From NCBI GenBank assembly GCA_035236585.1, contig CP141132.1, positions 56,827,880 through 56,891,879 of the forward strand: DNA of 64,000 nucleotides. Direction: 5' to 3'. How positions within the stretch are numbered: the stretch's first letter is position 1; every line of letters starts with the position of its first letter. Under the pieces are notes generated by a model that saw nothing but the letters and a program-made list of their open reading frames with translations, searched no databases and was not told the DNA's origin. The position numbers were made by a program, and so were the translations under genes. This document shows, piece after piece, positions 12,383 through 24,900 of this stretch. This DNA comes from Warburgia ugandensis. Its lineage: Eukaryota > Streptophyta > Magnoliopsida > Canellales > Canellaceae.

Positions 12383-14760
12383 CATCATCATCATCATCGG
12401 CTACACAAATCTTGTTCCTCCATTCTCCTCTATAAGGGTCATGGTCTCATTTTGTCTAAAAGTTTTTAAATCTTTTCTCACCACTTCTATCTTTGTCCTC
12501 TTAAGCCTTCTCCTTGCCCTTTTAGAGCTTTCAACTTCGATTGATTCACTTCTTCTAACCGGTGCCATTTTTGGTTTCCATTGAACATGTCTAAATCATC
12601 TAAGTTAACTCCTCTCTCATCTTGTTGCTTGTTGGTGCTATTCTTAAGTTTCTTTTAATATTTTCATTTATAACTTTATCCTTTCTTGTCTTGCTACTCA
12701 TCCATCTCAACATTCTCATTTTGGCTATACTCATTCTATGTACATGTTGTTCCTTAACTGCCCAACACTCTGGAATCTCTTCGTATAGATGTTTTATTAA
12801 CTCATCCATAACTAACGTGAAAAGGTATGGGCTCAGTGCCGATCCCTGGTCTAATTCTCGTATCACCAATCTTTTCGTTAGTGGTTCTAACATTTGTTAC
12901 TGCTCCCTCATACGTATCCTCAATTATGTCTATATACCCCCATGAAACCCCATTCTCACCCAACATCCATCATATTAACTCTTTAGGGACGCTATCATAA
13001 GCTTTTTCTTAATCGATAATGACCATGTGGATGTTCTTCCTCCTCTTCATACTTCTTTGTCAATTGTCTAAGTAAGCATGCTAACTCAGAGACCTGGACC
13101 TTAGCTTAGCAAAGAATGAAGGGAAGTTCTTTGAGGGCATGAAACCAAATTGGTTTTTTTACGCACTCATCTCATTTCGTAGCCTTTTCTGAACCACTCT
13201 TTCTTAAAGTTTCATGTTGTTCTCATAAGTTTTATCACACGATAATTAGTACAACTCTGTATGTCTCCTTTATTCTTATAAATTGGTATGGTAGACCTTT
13301 TCCTCCATTCATTTGGCACTTTCTTTGTGTCTGCAATCTTGTTAAACAACTTTGGTAGCCAAACTACTCCAATATCTCCCATATACTTCCAAACCTCTAT
13401 TGGTATAATATTGCACCTCAAGGCTTTCTTGATTTTATCTTTTTCAACGCCTCTTTCACTTCAGGCATCCTGATCCTACGGTTGTATCCATATAGTCCAA
13501 TGTTATTTATGAATTTTTCAATCTCTATATTCTCAAGACATTTGTCATTTGGTAATTTTTGAAAGTAACTTTTCCAGCTTTGGTTGATCTTGTCATCTTT
13601 GACTGGTACCCTTTGTTCGTCACTTTTGAGGCATTTAATGTGGTCTAAGTCCTTACTCTTCTGTTATCTTATTTTTGCAAGTTTGAACACATCTTTATCG
13701 CCTTCTCTTGACCCTAATTTGTTATGGAGATAATCACATTCCTTGAGTTTAGCTTCACTCACTACTCTTTTAGCAACCTTTTTAGCATTCTTATATTGCT
13801 TGAAGTTTTCGTTATTTCTAGTTCACTGCCGTGTTTTAAAATACACCCGTTTCTCTTTAGTAACTTTTTTCACTTTTCACTCCACCACACTGGTTGCCTT
13901 TTACCTTTAGATGCTCTTAGAACATTTTTTTCCACTTTCTTAATGGACTTGGCTATATTAGTCTACTTGGTTTTTACTTCTATTTCATTGTTCCACTTTC
14001 CTTCCACCATCAACTAGTTTGTGAATGATATTATCTTCTCTCCTTTTTAAGTTCCACCACTTTGATTTTGGATACCTTTAAGTTCATTTCCTTTTTTCCA
14101 TCTCTTAATGTAAATATTCATAATAATTAATCTATGTGGTGTCGTTAAACTCTCATTGGGTATTCTTACACATTGATGTTTCAATATCCCTAAGTAGAAA
14201 GAAGTCTATTTGGCTTTTATATGATCCACTTTTAAAGGTTAGTTGTGTTCATCTTTCTTCTTAAAGGATGTGTTTGCTAGGGCTAGGTTATATACCAAAG
14301 AAAAATTGAAGATAGCTTTTTCCATCTCATTTCTTTCTCTAATACCATACCCTCCATGTACCCCATAATATCCTTTTCTTTTCCTACATGACCATATAAG
14401 TTTGTTTCTAAAAATATTGCATCTTTGTTGGGAATTTCCTGCATTACTCCCTCCATATCTTCCTAGAATTGTCTCTTGATTCTATTTTCTAACCCTACTT
14501 ACAAGGCGTATGCACTTATAACATCTATGATCTTCTTTCCTAGAACAAGTTTTATTCGTAAAATTCTATTACTAGTTCTTCTAAAGGCTACAGCTTTATT
14601 CATTAATTCTTTATCCACCACTATTTCTAGGCCATTTCTATTATTGTCCTTTCCCACGTACCAGAGCTTGTACCACCAACTTCTCTAGTCTTAACCCCTT
14701 TTCACACGATTTCTTGGACACAAGCTATGTTAGCCTTGTTTCATCGTATCATGGGGCTAA
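12383..14760 (-). mobile_element. RTE LINE, long copy with internal deletion
   Basis: A second minus-strand RTE, about 2.4 kb, ending at 12383 in the ATGATGATGATG tail. It reaches further 5' than the 8698-10800 copy: between about 14100 and 14750 the minus strand decodes, with stops, to the AP-endonuclease domain (ACVQETK-like and KLWYVGKDNNRNG-like blocks near 14640-14740). RT blocks lie at 13212-13421 (PIEVWKYMGD, PIYKNKGDIQSC) and 12600-12893 (DQGSALSPYLF). An extra stretch of about 60 bp near 13070-13130 interrupts the RT. No target duplication was found. Confidence 0.88.
12600..12893 (-). pseudogene. RTE RT C-terminal fragment lacking the catalytic box
   Basis: The 97-residue frame runs from the DQGSALSPYLFTLVMDEL block to YEEIP and then jumps directly to ECWAVKEQHVHRM. 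In the 8698-10800 copy about 130 residues, including the FAD(D) active-site box and the thumb, lie between those two blocks. The deletion is in frame, so the ORF stays open across the join although the enzyme is dead. Confidence 0.82.
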
Positions 14761-15325
14761 AGGTGGGTAGATCTGTCATTTTGGGAATGCAGAGACGGCA
14801 TTTGGTAGAATTTTGTTTGAGGGATCTAGGGTTTTGGAATGCGTATTAGCGATTAATGCTACTTATGATTAATAAGCAATTACTTGCTCTATCAGGCACT
14901 TTTTGGCAAAAAACCTGCCATCTTTTTATTGAAAAAATTCAAAACCTCTTGAACATAGATCTTTTATTTGTGCATCTTTGTTGATATTTGTGCCTTATGG
15001 GTTCATTGTTCAAGTTTTAGAAGGATGGGGAAGTCTAGTTGTCTACAATCTTAAGTTGCCCATAGTTTTTGATGATGGTAGATGAAATGATCAAGTGCTA
15101 ATAGTAAGATGTTTATGTGCCCTACTTTACACTTTGAAAGCATCAGATGATGATCATAAATATTGGAAGCATGACTGGTCTAGACTAGTGGATCTTCTTT
15201 TTGATTTTGCATGCCTGCATCGAGGTCTTCATTGCATAATTTGATGGTAGGAACTATCATATTGTCTAAACTTGCTAGTTCGTGTTTTGGGGTTTATCAT
15301 GGTGCTGAGTCGTACATTTCTGTTC
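14761..15325. other. Sequence upstream of the first visible MED17 exon, nothing recognised
   Basis: No coding block for the missing MED17 N-terminus was found here on the plus strand. No element boundary was recognised. Confidence 0.4.
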
Positions 15326-15339
15326 CCCTCTCGTAACTG

Positions 15340-15630
15340 TCATGGACACACATCGACACAACACCCATGTTGACACAAGTGTGGACACTTCCAAACATAC
15401 TAACTAACATCCACGTCAAAAACAGCCTTTCATGTGGGAGTTGGACTCTTATTGTAAGTTTTGATTATGCTACTGCATTTTCACTTGGCTTCTTCTTTAG
15501 ATTTCGAAACTTAGTTTTTTTGCAATTTTTATTTATTTATTTGCCATGTTCCTTGTCTGGTTTCTAAGGAGCTGCCACGTCCGACACCTGTACACATGTC
15601 GTGTCCAGACACCTGTGTTAGTGTCCACAG
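15340..15630. mobile_element. MITE-like inverted repeat (GTGTC family)
   Basis: The two ends are imperfect inverted repeats rich in GTGTC/GACAC: GGACACACATCGACACAACACC on the left and, inverted, GACACTAACACAGGTGTC and GTGTCGGACGTGGC on the right, with AT-rich sequence between. It sits about 250 bp upstream of the first visible MED17 exon, inside what should be the preceding intron. No target duplication was found, so the superfamily is open. Confidence 0.45.
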
Positions 15631-15880
15631 ATCATAGTATTCTTCATGCTGGTTTCTGTATCAGCCTTAGTTCAGGGTCTACTTCTGATCATTACTTTAC
15701 AGTGTCTTAACACTTTGATTACTATGAGAGGAGTCTCACAACTTATTATATCTTCCCTCAAGTTTTATTAGGAAAATATTTGTCTGTGATAGGATAGTCA
15801 CCTTATTTTATTCTTCAGTAGTCGAGAAAGGAACCAGCACTAGTTATTTGATTTCATTTTTATTTCTTTGTTTTGTTTAG

Positions 15881-15994
15881 GTTGAGGCAAATGATGCAGT
15901 TACAGTGGCTGGAATGACAAGGCCAAAGCAGCTGCCTAATGAAGTGCTCTCAGACCTTGCTGTATCTGCTGCTACCAAGCTACAGTGTTTTCGG
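15881..15994 (+). CDS. MED17: MED17 exon, first visible
   Basis: 114 nt, phase 0 at both ends. Acceptor TTTTGTTTAG precedes it and donor GTATAC follows. It encodes 38 residues beginning VEANDAVTVAGM, which in the plant family follows an N-terminal region of about 100 residues. It is therefore an internal exon and there is no start codon to choose. Confidence 0.93.
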
Positions 15995-18900
15995 GTATAC
16001 TTTCTATACCACTGGTAGTTATTGTAGCGATCTGATGCAAATATCTTTCTTTGTTTCACTTAAATATTGTGGGTTCATTCTAGGAGTAATTATATGGTGC
16101 CTATGGAGTTTGTGCACAATGCAGTTAAACATACACATGCGACCACATGATTGGTGACCCAAAGTGCTCATTTTCTGTATGACATTCTAGATAGGTGGTA
16201 CCCAAATAATCTTCTGTCGGATGACTTACTCTACCAGCTTGTTAAAATTGCAAGCAGTTATATACTTTCTGAGCCTCCCATGTTTCAACTCCAGAATAAA
16301 AAGGAGTTGGGATCATCCATGGAGAGGATTATTGACTCTAAGATTTTTATCCAGAAGGTGAGGTTTGATTAGGATCATCCATTGGAGAGATTATTAATGT
16401 TTTGTATCTATGACTTTCCAAGAGGATAATGAGTTTGGATCTTGAAACTTCTGGTCCCACATTACATAAAACCATGTAAAAACTCTCACCTTAGTTCCAT
16501 TTGAAGAGATAAAATTCTTTATAACTTCAAAGATGTTTAAGGAATCATCACATCACTAATCATTGTTGTAGTAGTTTAGATTTTGCTGTGCTGCAGGAAA
16601 CATATACTCAATAATGTTCTTTATATCTGGCTTAGTTAAGCGAGGCACTAAATAGGGCTTTTCTCCTCTTTATTACTTCACTTGGTATTGTGATAGGTCT
16701 TTCTGTCTACTAGATTGATATTTTAAGAAGCTTATGCTAAATTTTGGATGTAAACATTGTACGTTTATCTCATTTGGTTTGGTTGAGGGCGTTGAGATAT
16801 CAACTACTCAGTAATGAAATAGTTGGTCATTTCTGTGTTGCATATCCTACATTTGGAAGGCCGGATTCTTGCATGGTTAGCTGTAATAAATCGTAATTCG
16901 AACTTTCTTTGTTTCATCCTGTTTGGATGGTTTGTCTTTACTCTATAAAACAGAACATGAATGTCTACATACGTGGGATATTACTGGCTTGGGGGAGAGA
17001 AGATTTATTTAATTATAGTAGTTGAACCCCTTCTGTAAGATATTGCCAACTAGTAACTGTACATTGAATTGTATGCTATGGTGGCTCTCAACCATCTCTA
17101 GCTTTAGATTTTCATTTACAAGTCATCTGTCATGACCTATGAACAGAATAAACATTAGATCTTCTCTAGCATCATCCTTCTTGGAGAGTGGGATTTGAGG
17201 TTTGCTTGTCTTGGCATCAGTGCTTGAAGCTCAAGTGGCTTGTTTGTGAGTAGCATTCTAGTTCTTGTGCTGCTTTTGTTTGGAAGATTGTGCCGAGAGC
17301 TTAGTGATTCCATCTAACAGGACTTAGCTGCTGTATACATGGATGACTACAAGGTGGTGAATTCTCCCATTCCCGTGCAAGTATTTTTGGAGTTATGACA
17401 TGGGCCTTGCCAAAGGTTGTGTAGAGGATCATGTCAGAGGGCCTTATTAACCTTTTTTGGTTTGATCTATATATACTTTAAATGTGTTAACTGGTAGTGA
17501 ATGGCTCCGTTATTGACAATTAGTTGTTTTCAATGATTATCTGGGGTGTCTGCTTCCTTCTTGGGGCCTCCTTTAGCATTCTTTTGGCAAGAACATAAGG
17601 TTGCAGACCTTTGCTTACGTTGGTTCACCTAATTTTCTTGTTGATTAGTATTTCACTCCCAACTTGGTCATTGGACTTGACACGGATAACTCTTGGGAGT
17701 TGACATCTTATATATGAGCATCTTAAAGATATGGTTCACCTTTAGGAAACTTGCGACATGTTTGGCCTATTTTCAGTTGGATGAAACAGAGCAAATTGAA
17801 TTTGTTAGTATTATTTAATTGGATTATTGTAACAGACACCACAAACAATTGGTTGAAGCTGGCTTCAGAGCTTTCTGAAAAATGTTGGTGGTTAGAGCCT
17901 TTGTAAAAAAAAAAAAAGAAGGAAAAAACTGAAAAGGAAACCATTCTGACACATGAGCATCCAATAAGTAGGATACCTTGCTCTTTTTACAAATAAGTTT
18001 ATTTGTAGGAGAGAATATCCTAAGTTCTCTAAAGTATACAAGAGAAGACAAAAGCATGTTTCATAGGGCTGCAAGAAAACATGCTAAAAGCTTAAAAGGC
18101 TGGTGTGAACTTTAACAATGTATTAGTGGTGTTTGAGATGGAGTGAGCTGACTTGAGATGTGATCTATGTTGTCACAGGCGTGACTAGTCATTAGGCGCA
18201 TCGAGTTGTAGCCTGTGTGACTTGATTAGAGGAAGTCGTTGGGGTACAAGTTGCTGTGCAACTAGATGCAACTAGCAATTGGCGACTTTTGCATCCTTGA
18301 ATCCAGTTGCAAGTGATTTAAAATCCCTTTTCTTTTCTTTTTCCTTCTTCTTCCCAGGGCTCTTCTCCTTTCCTTCCAAGGACTCTTGCAAACATTCCTC
18401 ATCTTCTATCATCAAGTGAAGCCTAGTTCAAGTGATTGAAGGTAAGAAACTAAGGTTTCATCATTTTTTTTTTCTTTCTGAAAAAAGGGTAAAAGCAGTA
18501 CCCTTTTTAGTTAAATATATATATATATATATATATGTGAAATCTCAACCTATCTACATTCAGATCTGAAAACAAAATTTCAAAATTTTCACTTATTTTA
18601 ATATCTTTCATGTTGTATTTACTGTTTTTTTATTTTTCCTCTAATTTCTACCAAGAAATGTCAAATACATTGCTATTTTTTTTACTTTTTTCATTATTTT
18701 TGTAATTTTGTGCAAAAATAAGGTAAATGCAGTTTTTTTTTTTTTTTTTTTTTTCAGAGTCAAATGTTGATGTTTGTTTGTCCTTGGGTTGTTTATTATG
18801 TAAGGATTTCACTCATTTGACTAATATTTGTTCATGTATTTATTCTTCTATGTTTTTCTTTTTCTTTTTTTAAGAATTATATATTATATATTTTTAATTA

Positions 18901-21900
18901 ATGATTTTTGTGCCTGGAGTACTAGTTGTGCGACTAGTCATGACTAGTCCCAGTAATTGCAAGCGGCACCTCTTGCACCTGGGTGCGACTTGCACCTGTG
19001 TTAGCATAGGATGGGATGAGATTGGAACATACCATTATTAGTGGTGCATAAGCTAGGTTCAGAGGAAGTGATATCTTGTCATCTATATCAATGGTGCTTG
19101 TGATGAGATGAGAAGAGAAATCCCAATCTCAACCCAGCTCACCATTAGTGGTTGCGTATTCCTTCATCTCAAGCTCCACTATTGAATGTGTGAGTCATTC
19201 CTATTTTAAAAAAGAGACATTTATTCTCATCCCAGAATTCAGCCTCACCCCTGTGTTTTGCTTGAAATGGAAAGGAGCCATAACATGCCATCTCAACCCA
19301 TCTCCTCCAAATCATCTCAGCTCATCTCCTCTAACTTATCTCAACCCAGCTGATATTTCCAGTCATCTCACTTCACTCAAACCTTTGTTCTTTAACTGAT
19401 CTCAACCCAACTTAGTGATATTTCCAATCATCTCACTTCATCCGATGCCAAATTCAGATAATCTCAACCTAGCTCATGTCATCTCAGGCAAGATCTCATC
19501 TCCCCTCATCTCGAGCACTGCTAACACCATGTAAAAGAGGCATGAATTAAAGGGGCTCATGTGCTAACATCAGTTTCTTTGACCTTCTTTTTTTACATTC
19601 TGTAAGTTTTAAGGGAATAGGTAACTTTGCATAGAAGTGTTTTTGTTGAATTACCATTCAACCCAATCTGTTGATCCTCACTACTGCTTTTGTCCACTTT
19701 TATATTTCAACGGTGGTGATTTAAACCATAACTAAAAATAGGGCTAGGAGCATCCAATTAGGTTAATTTTTTTATGTGTGTGTAATCGAAGAGATTCTAA
19801 ATAACATGAATGGGTTAGATCTTCTGAATATTATGTTTAAAGTGATGGGATGACAACATCTGAAAATAAGACAATCCGGGAGGGTGTAAAAATACTAAGA
19901 CTCAATGTATAAATACATCTTCATAAAAAACTTTTATTTGCACACAATAAGATCCTGAAATAATGTTCACATATTTTTATAACATTCACAAAATATCGAA
20001 ACCATCAACAGTTTAAGGACAGTAGAAAAATTCAAATACTATAGGTTATTCAAGTTAAGACTCTGACATTTTAGTAATATAGTGAAAACAAAAATTTATA
20101 AACAATGTCAAGGGTTTTTTTTTTTTTGAGTGGAGTCTACTTGTAAACAAAAACTGCATACAAGTTAAAAGGTTTAAAATTTTGAATGGGGGCTTAAGAC
20201 TTCCCCTCTTACATGGGCATCTGCCGATGTGTAAGGGTGTGATGTTTTTATTCAGTTGTTTAACAGAATTTGCTCTATTAGCCGGTTTTGGTTTCAGTTT
20301 TGTGGTATCTCTGATTTTGAGTAAAATCTTAAAAGAGAATTCAAGGATTGGAGATCTGACAGGTCACGAGGTGTATGAGTTTGGTGCAATGGCGCAGGAG
20401 GGAGTCTCATATCGTGAAGGTTGTGGGGTTGAGACATGTAAGGGGCGTGTGCATGTTACCATTCAGAAAAAATGATCAAAGATCCGTCAGGTTGTGCAGT
20501 ATATTGTAGTCTCAAAACTCGATTAGGTCCACCAATTAATTGTTTACTTCTAATAATTTCCCTGCTGATTTTCCAATTTGTTTTGCATCCCTTCATCACA
20601 TCCTTTGGAATGACTCTTTTGATTTTTCTCAAAGAATGGGTATACAGAAACAAATGATGTTTGGTATCCGTTGCATCTCTGCAAAGATAAACAAACCAAA
20701 TTTGTGCACTAATGGTTCTTGAAGGAGTGATTAACAAAATTCCTTTTTCAACTGCTATATCTTCCCCATCTCTCTGCCAACATCTCAATGTTTCCTGCTA
20801 ATGACGTTTTAGATTCCTCAAGGACCACATTGACGATGTTTCCTTCTGTTCTCAATTCCTCTGGAGCTCCACTTCCTATCTCCATTCTGACACTGACATT
20901 TTTCTCCATATAGGTTACATTGGTGAAGGGGAGCCTTGGCGCAACGGTAAAAGTTGTCGTCATGTGACCTTGAGGTCACGGGTTCAAGGCGTGGAATCAG
21001 CCTCTTGCAAAAATGCAAGGTAAGACTGCCTACTTTAGGCCATTGTGGCCCGCCCCTTCCCCAGACCCCGCATAGGCGGGAGCTTTGTGCACTGGGGCTG
21101 CCCTTTATAGGTTACATTGGTGAAGCACATATGTGCATAATGTCATGAGTATCTTCAACAGATTGTTTATTTTTAACATGAAATATATTATGATTCATCT
21201 GTCAAGGGGAAATAACTGGAACTTTTCACTCAGCACTGAAATAGTTATCTAATAATATTAGAAATTTAGGAAGAAGGAGAGCTTTGGTGCAACAGTAGAG
21301 TTACTTTTGTGTGACCTTGAGGTCATGGGTTCGACGTGTGGAAACAACCTCTTGCAAAAATGTAAGGTAAGGTTGGGTACTATAGACCCTTTGTGGTCCC
21401 CCCCTTCCCCCGACCTACATATGCTGGAGCTTCGTGGAATTGGCTGCCCTTTTTTTATTGAACTCCTAAGATGCTTTCCCCAGAGTTTGGCCATTCCATC
21501 TATTATTTGCATTACATTTATGTTTTGTCAGTATCTTTGATTTATTTCTTTTGGCATATCACTAGAACTGTGTGAAAGTAAAGCAAGTGTAAGTGCTGAA
21601 TTGAAAGTTGAAACACTTTGAAACTGGATCTATTTGTGCTGGAAGCATGAAATTCTGATGGTGAAGGACAAAGGATATTGTCATTAACTATGCATTACAG
21701 TTTTAGGTGGGTCTATAATGAAATTCTCACCTAGTATAGATGTTGATGCTTGTTTGTATCTGTCAAGTGTTTATATATCTCCCTTGGCAAGATATGTGTC
21801 AGGTCGTTTCGCCTGACTCAAGGCACTTATGCATCCTCATCCTCATCCTCATCTTCCACACATTTATGTTTTAATCTGCAGCATCTTGGAAAATATTTTA

Positions 21901-24900
21901 AACAGTCTGCGAAAGCGTTGGATCAGCAGGTTGCAAGGGAGTCAAGATTCTATGGTGCTCTAATTAGGTGAATAATATCTTTATTTTATGATTCTTACTT
22001 AACAAGCAGCTTTTTCCGTCAAATACATTATTCTTTGACTTCTTTGCTGATAAGCGGATAGACTGCAGCAAAACTGGAAAGTAAAACGGCAGCGTCTGGT
22101 TGTGCCTGCCCCAAGCAATGAAGGTTTCACTATCGACTTGTTTGATAATTCTCTCTCAGATGCAGCAGTGTTTCGTCCGCCTTCTATATCAACAGTTCGT
22201 GTTGATCATGATTCAGCTGGCATGCTTACTGTACACTTACCTGCAAAATCTTGTCGATCCATTCATTTTGGCTTTCTTGGTGGCCATTCAAGTTGTAAAG
22301 GAAGAAAACACCATAAAAATTTAATGCATTACTCTGGTGAATTTCCTTCACGAGAAGCTAAACAAGATATTAGTGATGAAGATATAAATGAATGTGTTAA
22401 AGAAGCACATTCTGTTCTTCGTGAAATTCATCAAGCAATTTTTGATGAACAGGTAGGTTTTATTGCCCCTCTATCTTGTTCTCTTGCATATTGTCATTTC
22501 AGTTGACTGGAACTGGTTGGACTTTCAGGTGTTTGACTTGGTGAATCATGAAGCGCTCTACCCGTCACAGGGTGTTAATGTGATTGGGATACGAGAAGAC
22601 TATCTCAAATTGGGTATTAACCAAGAAGTTTCCGTGTCTTTGTCACTTGTGTCTTCTTGGCAGGATGCTGATCAAAAGACACACATCTTGGATGCCCAGA
22701 ATGGGGAAACTGGGGCTTTACCTTCAGAAAAAGTTGATGGAATGAGAATTCTTGAAGAGAAGCCAGATTACTTGGCACATCCTAACCCAGCCAGTTTTGA
22801 AATTTATTTGCAACAGATTTTCCATCAAAACTTGTTTGTGAGAGCAAAAGAGAGATGTCCAACTGGTGCCAGAACCCAAGTGTCTGTTCAACCTTCAGGT
22901 GATGGGCTTGGTCTCCTGGGTCACTTCTGTATGACTATAGCTCATAGAATCTTTTCTAACAAAGTCCTGGCAGAGCTGGAAAATCTGGTATTACCATTAT
23001 CTCTCTGAATATGTCAAAAGCAAGACCAGAAATTATATGACTTAGCTGATTCTGATACCTTCCTACACTCGCAGCTTTCTGGGGTCCCGTATCTTCACCT
23101 GCTATCTCATCCTACTTGGCATTCACGAACATCTTCATGGTTGCTCTCAATGAGGGTTCCTCAGTCAATTCTTCATGCTGGCCGGAGATCGAGGTCTCCT
23201 GATGGTCAGATAACAACTAACACAATCAGATCAGAATTCCACACTAAAGTAGTGGTGAATGATGAATGCATCAGTGTGAGTGGTGAAGGTGGGCCCAATG
23301 TTGTGGGTTTGTTTAGAGGGAGTTCAGTGGATGCCTACTCAATGAGCTGTTATCACTGCAACTTGGGTGATCTCCTGGCCGTACTTTTGCAACAGGTACT
23401 TTCATATTATCTTTTGATGTTTAATTACATTCAGAGGGGTCAGGATTTTGTAATTCAGCATGAATTGCTTTCTTCCTCTTGTCGCCCTACCCCCAAGTTG
23501 TGTTCTTCCCCAGTCTCTGCATTATTGAGCACATACAGTGGCCTAATGACCAAGGAGGGCAGCCAGAATTGCAATGACAGAACTGCCTGCCTTAACATTT
23601 ACTTCCGAGGCACTAAGTAGATCGTGGAATCTGCACTGGTACAAAATGGCTCATCTGCAATTTGGGTCAATTGCTCTTGGTAGTGGATTCTTATGAAGGA
23701 CAAATTATAAGTGCATATAATGGGATCGGGGTGGGGCAAAATTTTTGGTCCTGGGAAATATTGTTAATTTTCCTTTTCAGAAATTTTTGTTTTAAATTGG
23801 AGTGTTTTGATTAACAAAGGAACTTGATCACTGAAATGATAGTGGTACTCCAACAACTTAAGTTACTCCCATTTGGCCATTCTTGAAAATTGTGGGTTGT
23901 CTTTTTCCTCATATGGCTAGTAGCAATATCATTGACTTTAAATTGGTAGTTGTACTAGGTTCAGGAATTGTCTTGACAGATGTTGGGGAAAGTATCGACT
24001 TTTTTGGCTAAAATGTCTGCAGTCTTGGCTTCTGTAAGATGTGACTGTACTATGTTTATATCATCATCATCATCGTTGTCGTCGTCAAGACCTTATCCCA
24101 ATTAGGGGCTGGTCACATGAATCTTGTTCCTCCATTCCCCTCTATTAAGTACCATGGCTTCATTTAGTCCTAAAGTTTTTAAATCTTTTCTCACCACTTC
24201 TATCCACATTCTTTTGAAGAAGTTGAAGACGATTTTATTAATTTCTCTTCTTACTTGCAAATGAATATGCATATGTATATTAGTTTGTAAGTGAAAAAAA
24301 AAAAAGATAATGAAAATCATCTTTAGCTTCTTCCAAGTATGACAACCATAACATGACATGAATCGATCACTGACTGTACTGTGTTTATGTTTGATGTTAA
24401 ATCTCAGATCTCACTGTTCTATATGAGCTAATACTTCTTTTGAGGACCCAGTTATTGCATTACCCTCACCCAAACTGCTTGATGCCTATTAATTTGTGTG
24501 TGTTACTCTTAAACATAAAATAGAAGCCATGCCTCAGTGCTTCTGTTAAGAGCGAATGGAATGCCCTCATGTAGTTCTTGGAGTTTAGATAATATCTGGA
24601 TCATAGTTGCCAGGAAGCAGCCTCAGAGGTGGGAAAGCACCAACCATGGGGCCATGTATCCAAATCCGGATTCATTTTGCGTCCCCATCCTTGAAGAGAC
24701 TTGCTTCTACAATGAATGCTTTACACTTCCCCTGTTTCCCTTCTTCTTCTTCTTCTTCTTCTTCTTCTTCTTCTTCTTCTTCTTCCAGTGCATAGTGCAG
24801 TTGTTGTAAATGTTAATTGACAGTCTTCCTACCATGACATGGTAATGCTAGGAATCTTTACATTTTCACCATCCTGAGTGCTTGCTTTCTTAAAACATGG

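Larger units (their letters stand above)
15995..21881 (+). other. MED17: MED17 intron of 5.9 kb
   Basis: GT-AG intron, acceptor TTAATCTGCAG. It contains an exon-like block at 16191-16357, a TIR-type element at 18172-19003 lying in a GAGATG-rich region, an unassigned ORF at 20456-20788 and two SINEs at 20929 and 21276. Stretches 16400-18100 and 19540-20150 hold nothing recognised. Short simple tracts are (AT)11 at 18515-18536 and T22 at 18733-18754. Confidence 0.9.

Noticed and set aside
1-15880. Search for the first MED17 exon
   Set aside because: No plus-strand block resembling the plant MED17 N-terminus was seen. Reading by eye could miss a short or diverged exon.
20929-21106. Possible tRNA gene (boxes A and B)
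   Set aside because: The tRNA-like head belongs to a SINE with a SINE 3' part and a 19-bp target duplication. No tRNA cloverleaf with anticodon stem can be drawn.
23141-23620. 159-codon ORF extending MED17 past 23395
   Set aside because: The part after 23395 is intron: a GT donor is present there and the next exon at 28662 continues the family sequence in phase.
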